This document shows, in pieces, positions 34,779 to 42,969 of a DNA stretch of 64,000 nt (its first letter is position 1; each line of letters begins with the position of its first letter). Both the position numbers and the translations under genes were made by a program. Under the pieces are notes generated by a model, which had not been told where the DNA came from, did not search any database, and saw only the letters and a list, made by a program, of their open reading frames with translations. This stretch comes from Bacilli bacterium (GTDB lineage: Bacteria; Bacillota_I; Bacilli_A; RF39; UBA660). Location of the stretch: positions 1-64,000 of the forward strand of contig CAADYO010000018.1 of the NCBI GenBank assembly GCA_900753325.1. Direction: 5' to 3'.

Positions 34779-35587
34779 TGGAAGCGTTAATAGTAGGAGC
34801 AATCATAATTGGAATTTTAATTTATAATGATACCATCGATAAAAAGAAATTTATGATTGATAACGAAAAGTATTTACAAGTATTTAGAGAAGAAGATTAT
34901 ACTTTCTTAGTATATGCAAAATATGGTGAAGAAATTGATGCTGATCAATTATATATGAAAAGATGTACTTACGCTATTATTGCTTTTCTAGTAATGTTAG
35001 CAATAACTGCTAGTAGTAGTACAACTGGAAGTTTGTTTAATTCACAATTCTTCCTAAATTTAGTATTTTCAGTTTTAATTGGAGTATTAATATTTAAAGT
35101 ACCATATATGCAATTAAAGAGTTTTTATAAAGCACATTTACATGAAATAGATATAATGTTGCCATACTATTTAAAAAGTTTAGAGATTTTAATTCAACAC
35201 TATACAGTTCCAGTAGCCTTAGGAAAATCAATAGACGATGCACCAGATATATTTAAACCAGGATTAAGAGAATTAATTAATAAAATTAATTCTGGAGATT
35301 CTACAATTGATCCATATATGGATTTTGCTAATACATATCCAGTTCGTGATTCTATGAGAATGATGCGTTTATTATATAGACTAGGCTTAGGTTCACAAGA
35401 GAAAAAACAAGAGAGGTTAATGATGTTTTCAAGAACCGTATCAAATTTACAAAATAAAGCACGTGAAACTAAATACAAAGAACGTCTAAATCACATGGAA
35501 AATCAAACAATGGTAATGCTTGTTGTGACTGGTATTGGTGTTATGTTAATAATATTGATTTCAATGATGATGATGTTTAATATGTAA
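34778..35587 (+). CDS. tadC: TadC-like inner-membrane platform protein
   Basis: A 269-residue membrane protein. It has a helix at the N-terminus (ALIVGAIIIGILIYN), a helix pair around residues 70-108, a cytoplasmic helical domain (MLPYYLKSLEILIQHYTVPV; MRMMRLLYRLGLGSQEKK), and one final helix ending at the C-terminus (MLVVTGIGVMLIILISMMM). It is the second platform protein expected in Tad systems. It is coupled to tadB. A new promoter for the pilin gene begins nine bases after its stop. Confidence 0.85.
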   Translation: MEALIVGAIIIGILIYNDTIDKKKFMIDNEKYLQVFREEDYTFLVYAKYGEEIDADQLYMKRCTYAIIAFLVMLAITASSSTTGSLFNSQFFLNLVFSVLIGVLIFKVPYMQLKSFYKAHLHEIDIMLPYYLKSLEILIQHYTVPVALGKSIDDAPDIFKPGLRELINKINSGDSTIDPYMDFANTYPVRDSMRMMRLLYRLGLGSQEKKQERLMMFSRTVSNLQNKARETKYKERLNHMENQTMVMLVVTGIGVMLIILISMMMMFNM

Positions 35588-35595
35588 GAAAAATA

Positions 35596-35624
35596 TTGAT
35601 TATAAAAATCTAATTTGTTATAAT
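35596..35624 (+). promoter_or_regulatory. Promoter for the pilin gene
   Basis: TTGATT and a consensus TATAAT are separated by 17 bases, between tadC and the 56-residue pilin gene. It would allow the pilin to be made in excess over the assembly proteins. Confidence 0.75.
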
Positions 35625-35660
35625 AAAAGTGTAATAATAGGAAAGGAGATGTATATATAG

Positions 35661-35831
35661 ATGAAGGCAGCAACAGGAGAATTAAATTTAACAGTAATAA
35701 CATTAATTGCTATCGCCGCTGTAATTGGCTTTTTCTGGATGATGTGGCCAAATATTAAAAATAGTATGAACCAACAATGGGGAAATATTAGTGGTAATTA
35801 CAAAGGAATTATTGTTTTAGAAAGTAGATAG
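35661..35831 (+). CDS. Small Flp-like pilin
   Basis: A 56-residue protein preceded by a strong ribosome site (AAAGGAGATG). It starts MKAATGELNLTVITLIAIAA, followed by more hydrophobic residues to MMW near 29, then a polar tail of about 27 residues. The short basic leader, the Gly-Glu pair at 6-7 as a possible prepilin cleavage site, and one helix match Flp/Tad pilins in size and form. It is the likely major pilin of the TadA/B/C machine. No prepilin peptidase gene is seen in the window. Confidence 0.75.
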   Translation: MKAATGELNLTVITLIAIAAVIGFFWMMWPNIKNSMNQQWGNISGNYKGIIVLESR

Positions 35832-35852
35832 ATAAAAAGAGGTGACTAGCTT

Positions 35853-36350
35853 ATGCGTGATGCATTTGGTGGACTTATGAATATGGTAATTATTGTAGTA
35901 TTTTTAGTGTTAGTATCTGGCTATTTAGCATTTAATGTTAATTACACCAAAGCTTTTCGTGTTAAGAACAAAATAATCACTACTATAGAACAATATGAAG
36001 GAAATTGTGAATCAGGATCAGCATGTGATGACAAAATTCTTGAGTACATGCGACAAATTGGCTACAATACGGATGCTAATTTTAAAATTCCTGATTACCA
36101 ATGTCAAAGCGGATATTGTATAAAAAAAGAAAATGCTGCACAAGAAGTTAAGGATAGTGTAGCTAAATCTGGTGGGAAAGAGCCTAATGACCTAGAAAAC
36201 AAAGTGTATTATCGAGTAACAACTGTAATTGTAATTGACATACCAATAATAAATAAGATAATGCCACAATTAAAATTATTTCAAGTATCAGGAACAACCA
36301 GTCAATTTGTAGAAGCAAGCTATACAAAGACTAATACAACGACTGCTTAA
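35853..36350 (+). CDS. TadE/TadF-like minor pilin
   Basis: A 165-residue protein. MRDAFGGLMN is followed by a hydrophobic helix (MVIIVVFLVLVSGYLAFNV) and the extended segment NYTKAFRVKNKIITTIEQYE. An outer domain follows with four cysteines in two pairs (GNCESGSACDD; YQCQSGYC), which could form disulphides. A C-terminal Thr-rich tail is present. The N-terminal RxAFGGL leader and helix fit TadE/F-type pseudopilins. The start follows AGAGGTGACTAGCTT. It lies between the pilin and TadZ-like genes. Confidence 0.75.
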   Translation: MRDAFGGLMNMVIIVVFLVLVSGYLAFNVNYTKAFRVKNKIITTIEQYEGNCESGSACDDKILEYMRQIGYNTDANFKIPDYQCQSGYCIKKENAAQEVKDSVAKSGGKEPNDLENKVYYRVTTVIVIDIPIINKIMPQLKLFQVSGTTSQFVEASYTKTNTTTA

Positions 36351-36365
36351 TGTGAGGGAAATCAT

Positions 36366-37355
36366 ATGAATGTTATAATTGCAAATGCACAACAACAGGC
36401 ATTATCTACGTTGGATATAGATATAATAAAAAACATAATCGGTAGTTATGAATCTAAAGATATTGCACAAATGTTTAAAAATTTTTTCTTCAACAAAATG
36501 ATACTTGATGTAACGGCAATTAAAGGATATGAAAATGCCGAAAATTATCAAGTCTTAGCTCAAGAATTAGATCCAGATAAAATAATATTATATATACCAG
36601 AAAATAGTAAGTTATGTACTTCCGCATTTCTATCAAGAATAATTTCTTATGGTTTATATAATTTTACGACTAATATAGATGGGATAAAGTATTTATTACA
36701 AAAATCAAATACATATAAGGATGTTGAACATCTTCAACAGATGGCAGTAAAGCAAACAGAAAATAATACATCTATTGCTCAAAATACTTCATCAGCCATA
36801 ATAGGTTTTAGAAGTATAACTGATAATGCTGGTGCTACAACACTGATATATATGTTAAAAAAAGAATTAGAAGCAGTATTAAATACTATTGTTTTAGCTA
36901 TAGAAGTTGATAGACATGACTTTGTTTTCTTTAACAATAAAAACATGATATCAACAAGTAAAGAAGAACTAAAAAATATCATTGCTCAAAATACTCAAGC
37001 AAGTGTTATTTTAATTGATCTGAATTCATATCCACATGATGAAGTATGTCAGACTGTTTTTTACTTAGTAGAGCCAAGTATTATTAAATTAAACAAAGCA
37101 ATTAGAAGAGAACCAAGTGTTTTCAACAGAATAAGAAATAAAAATGTTATTTTAAATAAGAGCTTATTATCAGGTAAAGATATAAGAGACTTTGAAATGG
37201 AGTCAAACATAAAGGTATTTTACAATATGCCCCCGTTAGACGAAAGACAGAGAAATAGTGCCATAAATGACTTTTTAACAAGAATAGGTATAATATCACA
37301 AACAACAAGTGATAATGATAACTCTGGCAGAGTCTTTGGATTATTTAGAAGATAA
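36366..37355 (+). CDS. TadZ/CpaE-like protein with degenerate P-loop
   Basis: A 329-residue soluble protein. Residues 1-115 resemble an atypical receiver domain. Residues 145-300 resemble a MinD/ParA fold with GFRSITDNAGATTLIYML near 147 where the deviant Walker A should be, and VILIDLNSYP near 217 where the Walker B should be. The P-loop lacks both lysines, so ATP binding is doubtful. TadZ/CpaE proteins place the Tad machine in the cell. It starts after GTGAGGGAAATC. It ends the Tad part of the locus. Confidence 0.8.
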   Translation: MNVIIANAQQQALSTLDIDIIKNIIGSYESKDIAQMFKNFFFNKMILDVTAIKGYENAENYQVLAQELDPDKIILYIPENSKLCTSAFLSRIISYGLYNFTTNIDGIKYLLQKSNTYKDVEHLQQMAVKQTENNTSIAQNTSSAIIGFRSITDNAGATTLIYMLKKELEAVLNTIVLAIEVDRHDFVFFNNKNMISTSKEELKNIIAQNTQASVILIDLNSYPHDEVCQTVFYLVEPSIIKLNKAIRREPSVFNRIRNKNVILNKSLLSGKDIRDFEMESNIKVFYNMPPLDERQRNSAINDFLTRIGIISQTTSDNDNSGRVFGLFRR

Positions 37356-37358
37356 TAA

Positions 37359-37387
37359 TTGACAAATAAACTTATATAAGCTATTAT
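37359..37387 (+). promoter_or_regulatory. Promoter for the VirB2-like gene
   Basis: Consensus TTGACA and TATTAT are separated by 17 bases, directly after the TadZ-like gene and 30 bases before the next start. Confidence 0.8.
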
Positions 37388-37416
37388 ATTTATAGCAAAA
37401 GCAAAGGAGAGGTATT

Positions 37417-37755
37417 ATGATAGGAGTAGCTGATGTTGGCGGAGTATGTGGCGGACTAGAACCAGTAGTAAGAATAATTAGAGATGGGATTTTAAAATAT
37501 ATATGTATTTTAATACCAATTGGATTAATTTTATTTGGTGTATTTGATTTAGGTAAAGCTGTAGTTGCTAGTGATGAAAAAGAAGTTAAAGCTGCACAAT
37601 CTAGATTAATAAAGAGAGTAATATATGCTATTTTAGTATTCTTAGTACCACAGTTAGTTGCATTAATAATGAAAATAGTTGCAATAGGTCAAACTGACCA
37701 AGATACAACTAGCTGGGCCGCATGTTGGGATAACGCATATATAGTTAATAAATAA
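37417..37755 (+). CDS. VirB2/TrbC-like small membrane protein
   Basis: A 112-residue protein with two hydrophobic helices (about residues 27-48 and 66-90). They are separated by a charged loop ASDEKEVKAAQSRLIKR, and a short tail with SWAACWDNAY follows. This two-helix form is that of VirB2/TrbC subunits of type IV secretion systems. It shares the ACW motif with the NlpC/P60 fusion encoded at 17122. It stands alone between a consensus promoter and an intrinsic terminator, so it could be made in large amounts, as a pilus or channel subunit would be. Confidence 0.75.
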   Translation: MIGVADVGGVCGGLEPVVRIIRDGILKYICILIPIGLILFGVFDLGKAVVASDEKEVKAAQSRLIKRVIYAILVFLVPQLVALIMKIVAIGQTDQDTTSWAACWDNAYIVNK

Positions 37756-37783
37756 ATAGCAAATAATTGCTATTTTTTTTTTC
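37754..37783 (+). terminator. Intrinsic terminator of the VirB2-like gene
   Basis: AAATAGCAA and TTGCTATTT form a perfect 9-bp stem with loop ATAA, followed by a long T-run. Confidence 0.85.
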
Positions 37784-37826
37784 TTCTGATATACTTATTA
37801 TGTTATAATGTGTATGGAGTGATTTT

Positions 37827-38309
37827 ATGAAAAAAAAGGTTAATTTTTGTTTTTTCATAATAATAGGACTAATAATCTTTAGTTCTTTTGGTGTATCTGC
37901 AAAAAAAATAGTATCAAATGATTGTATATATAATGAAAAAAATATTAATAATTATATTTCTACAGCTGATATATCATATGGTGAAATAGATTCTGCTTGT
38001 AATAAAAATCCAAAATGTCAAAAAGATAGTTCAATATTAGGAAATGTCGATTGTGAATGTTCAGTTGCTTGGTTAATTAATGAAATACTAAACTATTTAA
38101 AAATATTAGGACCATTTTTAGTCCTAATACTAAGTAGTATAGACTTTCTAAAAGCAATTATAACATCAGATGATGAAAGCTTAACAAAAGCCCAAAAAAG
38201 TCTAGTAACACGTTTGATTTTAGCCGCAGCACTATTTGTTTTACCAGAATTGATTAGTGTAATTTTAAATATCTTTGGTATAACATCCGGTGAAGTTGGC
38301 ATATTTTAG
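37827..38309 (+). CDS. VirB2/TrbC-like protein with signal peptide
   Basis: A 160-residue protein with an N-terminal signal sequence (KKKVNFCFFIIIGLIIFSSF, likely cut after VSA). A Cys-containing outer stretch follows (about residues 30-85, five to six Cys including DCECS). Two helices follow (ILGPFLVLILSSIDFLKA and the LILAAALFVLPELISVILN region), flanking the loop TSDDESLTKAQKSLVTR. This loop-helix pattern matches the protein encoded at 37417. A TATAAT at 37804-37809 lies upstream. It is followed 14 bases later by the VirB6-like gene. Confidence 0.75.
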   Translation: MKKKVNFCFFIIIGLIIFSSFGVSAKKIVSNDCIYNEKNINNYISTADISYGEIDSACNKNPKCQKDSSILGNVDCECSVAWLINEILNYLKILGPFLVLILSSIDFLKAIITSDDESLTKAQKSLVTRLILAAALFVLPELISVILNIFGITSGEVGIF

Positions 38310-38323
38310 TGAGGTGATAAACA

Positions 38324-40291
38324 ATGACTGATTACATGAATGCCAGTACGCTTAACGATTTAATACGTCTAATTATGTCTACTATAGATAGAAATGCGTA
38401 CTTTATATTAAGTATAGCGTACCAAATATTTTTTAATGTCGCAACAGCAGAATTGTTTTCCAATGCTCTTGTAAAAGACTTTTATTACAGATGTCAATTA
38501 ATCATTGGCGTTTTTATGCTTTTTAAATTTGCTGTTACTATATTGGAAGGAATTGTTGATCCAAATAAAGCAACTGATAAAAAAGCCGGTGCTGGAAAGA
38601 TTGTCTCACGTATTATAACTTCACTTATAATATTAGCTTTAATAACTCCAATTAACATACCAAATCCTAGAAACGAATGGGAAAGACAACTTAATAACAA
38701 TGGTATAATATTTGGAGCTCTATATTCACTACAAAATAGAATTTTGTCAAATAATACAATTGGTAAATTAGTATTAGGAACAACAGAAACGGAAGAAAAC
38801 AATAATAATAACACGTCAGTAACTGGAGGAGCAGCTTCCTTTATCGGCGATGTAAGTGATGCGGTTAGTTATGGAATAGTAGGAACATCAACTGCTTCAA
38901 ATCGTTTTGCCAGTAGCATCTTAAGAGCGTTTTTAAGAATTAATCTAGAACCAGATAAAAGCAAATGGAAAACAGAAGAAGGCAAAGATCCGGAATATTT
39001 TAATGAAAATAGGGCTTGCCCTAACATGAGTAATAAAGTTTTAAATATATATAAAAACCCAGATGCCAATCCACAAGAACTTTTAACACTAGTTAATGTT
39101 GATTGTGAAACCGCATCAGGTTCCGGTTTGGCTAGCTTATGGGGATCAATAAAAAAATTAGCCGGAGCGGGTACATATGCTTTTGCCTATAGTTTCCTTT
39201 TAAGCGGAATATCAGCATTAATTATTGCTATTATATTGATTGGTTATACAGTAGACATTGCTATTCGTGCCATAAAACTAGCAGTTCTACGTTTAATAGC
39301 TCCAATTCCGATAATTAGTCATATGAGCATTTCAGCAAAAGAGGCCAAGGGAGAAGATACGTTCAGCCTATGGACAAAAGCGATTATTTCAACATACATA
39401 GACTTATTTATAAGACTAATAATCATTTACTTTGTTATCTACTTAATCCAAGATATGCTTCAAAATGGTATCGTTATTAGAACTGGAACAGGAATTGTTG
39501 GAGCTATCTCCTTTGTATTTATAGTAATCGGCTTATTCTTATTTGCAAGACAAGCACCAAAATTCATTAGAGATGTTTTAGGTATACAAGGAACTGGAAG
39601 TAACATTGGACTTTCAGCAATATTAGCAAGTGCCGGAGCAATAAGACAAGGTGGAACACTAAGAGATGCTCGTTGGGCGGCACAAGATGCCGTTAATAAT
39701 AACATTAACGCATATAATAGTGGAAAAGCAGCTCCAGGACTTGGTATGACATATAATGCCGGCAGGGATTTAGCTGCACAAATGATTACTGGAAATGATA
39801 AGATGACAGCCAGAGCCATGGCAAGAGGAAGAGGTATGCTATCAAGTGAAGGAATCACCTCAGATGTAGCCAAAAAATATAAGAATAACATGAAATTACA
39901 AAATAATCTTTTACAAGGTATGGAGGATGCACAAAAAAGAGGTGCGCAAAATGGTATGTATACAGTTTACTACCAAGATCCAACTAGTAATAATCCTGAT
40001 GAAGTAAGAACTAGACAAATATCTGAAGCAGAATTTAACCAAAGGTTGACAGAACAACGTGGCAGGGCGGCAAAAGCAGAATCAACATACAACGATATGA
40101 AGGCAGAACAGCAAAAATATGGTCAAACACTAAGCTATCGTGAAGATAGTAGAGGAAGAACTCAACCATATGCTTCTACTAGAAGAGCGGGTCACCTTGG
40201 ACCAAGACTTGCAACAAATTGGCATGATAATACTGCCACTGATTATAACAGAGATAATAACGTTGATGCAGTACTTAGAGACCAATTGTAA
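38324..40291 (+). CDS. VirB6/TrbL-like channel membrane protein
   Basis: A 655-residue polytopic protein. N-terminal hydrophobic segments lie around residues 23-45 and 60-80, one at 92-108, an outer loop to about 275 with an N-rich stretch, then five or so helices between 285 and 430 (AFAYSFLLSGISALIIAIIL; YIDLFIRLIIIYFVIYLIQD). The C-terminal 220 residues are soluble, basic and helical (MTARAMARGRGMLSSEG; RGRAAKAESTYNDMKAEQQK). This fits the VirB6/TrbL inner-membrane channel of type IV secretion systems. The start follows GAGGTGATAAACA. It precedes the PrgI-like gene. Confidence 0.8.
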   Translation: MTDYMNASTLNDLIRLIMSTIDRNAYFILSIAYQIFFNVATAELFSNALVKDFYYRCQLIIGVFMLFKFAVTILEGIVDPNKATDKKAGAGKIVSRIITSLIILALITPINIPNPRNEWERQLNNNGIIFGALYSLQNRILSNNTIGKLVLGTTETEENNNNNTSVTGGAASFIGDVSDAVSYGIVGTSTASNRFASSILRAFLRINLEPDKSKWKTEEGKDPEYFNENRACPNMSNKVLNIYKNPDANPQELLTLVNVDCETASGSGLASLWGSIKKLAGAGTYAFAYSFLLSGISALIIAIILIGYTVDIAIRAIKLAVLRLIAPIPIISHMSISAKEAKGEDTFSLWTKAIISTYIDLFIRLIIIYFVIYLIQDMLQNGIVIRTGTGIVGAISFVFIVIGLFLFARQAPKFIRDVLGIQGTGSNIGLSAILASAGAIRQGGTLRDARWAAQDAVNNNINAYNSGKAAPGLGMTYNAGRDLAAQMITGNDKMTARAMARGRGMLSSEGITSDVAKKYKNNMKLQNNLLQGMEDAQKRGAQNGMYTVYYQDPTSNNPDEVRTRQISEAEFNQRLTEQRGRAAKAESTYNDMKAEQQKYGQTLSYREDSRGRTQPYASTRRAGHLGPRLATNWHDNTATDYNRDNNVDAVLRDQL

Positions 40292-40316
40292 AAAAATAAA
40301 AAGGAGTGTGATATAG

Positions 40317-40628
40317 ATGAATGATTATTTAATACCGGCTAATACAAAAAATGGACAATTAATTTTAGGTATATTTAGAACTAGTGATTTAATAATTCTT
40401 ATTTCAGGTGTTGTCACTACAGTTGCTATTCTTGCCTTTATTCCTATAACAACAACACTAGGGACAATACTTTCCCTAGCTCCGGGAATAATTTGTGGTA
40501 TATTAGTTACCCCTATACCTTATTACCATAATGTATTAAATATTATTATTGAAATATATGATTACTTGACATCAAGGCAAACTTATAGATGGAAAGGTTG
40601 GTGCTATAAAGAATGGCTAAAAAAGTAA
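40317..40628 (+). CDS. PrgI/VirB3-like protein
   Basis: A 103-residue protein. The N-terminal YLIPANTKNGQLILGIFRTS is followed by two adjacent hydrophobic helices (LIILISGVVTTVAILAF and the TILSLAPGIICGILVTPIP region). A soluble tail with YDYLTSRQTYRWKGW ends the protein. PrgI family proteins take the VirB3 place in Gram-positive type IV secretion systems, always next to VirB4, as here. Its 3' end overlaps the next gene by 16 bases. Confidence 0.85.
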   Translation: MNDYLIPANTKNGQLILGIFRTSDLIILISGVVTTVAILAFIPITTTLGTILSLAPGIICGILVTPIPYYHNVLNIIIEIYDYLTSRQTYRWKGWCYKEWLKK

Positions 40629-41158
40629 CGTCAGGTTATACTGAGGACTGGTTACCAATAAAAGGAATTCAAAATGGATTTATTATTACATCCAATAATC
40701 AAAAGGTAACTGGTGTAAAAATTGCTCCAAGAAATATATTTATTCTTGATCCACAAGCTCAAGACAACGTTTTAATAAGTTTAAAGAATTTTTATAATAC
40801 AATTGATTTTGAATTCTGGTTAGTAGTTGCAGATCGTCCAGTAGACATTTCCGTTTACATGGCTCAGCTTCAACTTTTATACAATGAAGCTCAAAATCCA
40901 GCTATTAGGAAATTAATTCTTCAAGATATCAATAAGGGTAACACTTTTATAAACAACAATATTGTTGATACCGAATATTATTTCTTATTTAAAGATAAAA
41001 ACGTTGATTTATTACAAAAGCGTGTTCGTTCTATGATTAATGGACTTGCAAGTTGTGGTTTAAATGCTTCACAAGTTAACAATGCAGACTTAAGAATCAT
41101 ACTAGAAAACTTCTTAAATGGTGGAGAAAATACAGAGTTTGGGACGGTGATGTCATAA
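40613..41158 (+). CDS. VirB4 N-terminal domain as a separate protein
   Basis: A 181-residue soluble protein. It matches the N-terminal region of VirB4/TrsE ATPases: DWLPIKGIQNGFIITSNN near the start, KIAPRNIFILD, then DFEFWLVVADRPVDI and a helical stretch ending RSMINGLASCGLNASQ. It has no P-loop. It ends in TAATG, sharing one base with the start of the ATPase gene. The two together equal a standard VirB4 of about 780 residues. I infer a split gene whose products work together. Confidence 0.8.
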   Translation: MAKKVTSGYTEDWLPIKGIQNGFIITSNNQKVTGVKIAPRNIFILDPQAQDNVLISLKNFYNTIDFEFWLVVADRPVDISVYMAQLQLLYNEAQNPAIRKLILQDINKGNTFINNNIVDTEYYFLFKDKNVDLLQKRVRSMINGLASCGLNASQVNNADLRIILENFLNGGENTEFGTVMS

Positions 41159-42948
41159 TGAGTATTGGTATAAAAAGTCAATTGGCACCAAAAGGATTAC
41201 ATTTTAATCCTAGTGATTTTACTATAAGTGATAACTATGCAACCATACTAACTGTAATATCATATCCAAAATATATTCAACCGGGCTATTTATCATCTTT
41301 AACAAATATGCCTGGAATTAAAGTCGTTGTTAAACATATACCAGTTCCATTTCAACAAATGGCTAAAATGTTAAATAAACAAGTTGCAGACTTAAGAGAA
41401 AAATATAAAAACGAACGTGATTTAACGGTACGAGAAAGATATCGTCAAGATGCTGAAAGTCTAGATTACTTTGTATCAATGCTTGCTGCTAGTCAAGCTC
41501 GCATTTTTGATTTTCAAATGCATATTATGATTACTTCACCTACAAAAGAAGGGCTAGAACTAAAGAAAGTAAATGTAAAAAACTACTTAGATGCAATGGA
41601 ATTACGTGCTATTTCACTACGCTTTGAACAGGAAAAAGTTTTAAAATCAATTTTACCAATTTTCCCATCTCAAGACGTAGAACAAAGAATTGGTACACCA
41701 ATACCATCTGTAACTATAGCAGCTATGTATCCATTCATTTTTGATAGTATAAAAGACCCGGGTTTATCTACATTATTAGGAGTAGATTTTTCTGGAGGAG
41801 TTATTTTATTCAATCAATTTTTATATAAAATTAGAAAAGAAAATAATAGAAATAATGCCAATATGATAATGCTTGGTACATCTGGATCTGGTAAATCAAC
41901 AGCGGCCAAATTACTATTAAGAAGTCATATTCGTAACGGTTGTCAAATTGTTATTATTGATCCAGAAGATGAATTTAGAGATATTACTCAAGCCTTTGGT
42001 GGAGATACAGTAGATATTGGAAAAGGTGGAGAGTTTGGTTTAATAAATCCATTGGAAGTAGTAATAGATGCCGATGAAGAAGAAATTAAACAAGGATTAG
42101 GCTACACTGTTTTAACAAGAACTCTTCAATTTTTAAAAGCATTTATGAAGTACTATGATCCATCTATTAAAGAAGACGTTCTAACTATGTTTAGTGAAGT
42201 AGTTCAAGATACATATAAACGTTTTGGAATTGATTTTAATACTGATTTTTCTCATTATACTAGTGCTGACTATCCAACATTCAGTGATGTATATGCAACA
42301 GTAAAGGGACGCTTGATGTCAATGACTGAGCAAACACAAGAACGTGAAATAATGGAAAGTTTGGAATTAAAAATAAGACCAATTACCAAAGAATTAAAAT
42401 TCTATTTTGATGGTCATACAACAATAAGTAAAGATAGTGATTTTATGGTATTTAACATTAAAGAACTAATGAATAGCGATTCAACTGTAAAAAATGCCTT
42501 ATTCTTCAATGTTTTAAAATACGCGTGGGGACTGTGTCTAGATTATGATGTTGATACTGTATTAATGGTAGACGAAGCCCATGTATTATTAGGAGATAAA
42601 AACACTTTAGGTGCAGATTTCCTTGCTCAAGTGCAACGTCGTGCACGTAAATATAACACAGGAACAATTATTATTACTCAACAACCAAGTGATTTTTCAG
42701 ATCCAGCAGTTATTACTCAAGGCAAAGCAATTTTTGATAACTCATCATATTACTTAGTAATGGGATTGAAAAAACAAGCAGTAGAAGATTTATCACTACT
42801 TATTGATTTAAATGATAGTGAAAAAGAAAGTATAAAACGTTATTCTCAAGGTGAAGCATTGTTTGTATGTGGAAATAGACGTATGAGAATAAATATTACA
42901 GTAACAAAAGAAGAATTAGATTCTTTCGGTACAGGCGGAGGTCTATAG
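41158..42948 (+). CDS. virB4: VirB4-like type IV secretion ATPase
   Basis: A 596-residue AAA+/FtsK-like ATPase. It begins where the middle of a usual VirB4 would begin (FTISDNYATILTVISYPKYI). Walker A MLGTSGSGKSTAAKLL lies near residue 239, Walker B TVLMVDEAHVLLGD near 469, and a sensor-like TGTIIITQQPSDF near 505. VirB4 is the energy core of every type IV secretion system and recycles subunits. It is preceded by the separate N-terminal part and by the PrgI-like gene. Confidence 0.92.
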   Translation: MSIGIKSQLAPKGLHFNPSDFTISDNYATILTVISYPKYIQPGYLSSLTNMPGIKVVVKHIPVPFQQMAKMLNKQVADLREKYKNERDLTVRERYRQDAESLDYFVSMLAASQARIFDFQMHIMITSPTKEGLELKKVNVKNYLDAMELRAISLRFEQEKVLKSILPIFPSQDVEQRIGTPIPSVTIAAMYPFIFDSIKDPGLSTLLGVDFSGGVILFNQFLYKIRKENNRNNANMIMLGTSGSGKSTAAKLLLRSHIRNGCQIVIIDPEDEFRDITQAFGGDTVDIGKGGEFGLINPLEVVIDADEEEIKQGLGYTVLTRTLQFLKAFMKYYDPSIKEDVLTMFSEVVQDTYKRFGIDFNTDFSHYTSADYPTFSDVYATVKGRLMSMTEQTQEREIMESLELKIRPITKELKFYFDGHTTISKDSDFMVFNIKELMNSDSTVKNALFFNVLKYAWGLCLDYDVDTVLMVDEAHVLLGDKNTLGADFLAQVQRRARKYNTGTIIITQQPSDFSDPAVITQGKAIFDNSSYYLVMGLKKQAVEDLSLLIDLNDSEKESIKRYSQGEALFVCGNRRMRINITVTKEELDSFGTGGGL

Positions 42949-42969
42949 AAGTAGTCAGGTGGTGAGAGC

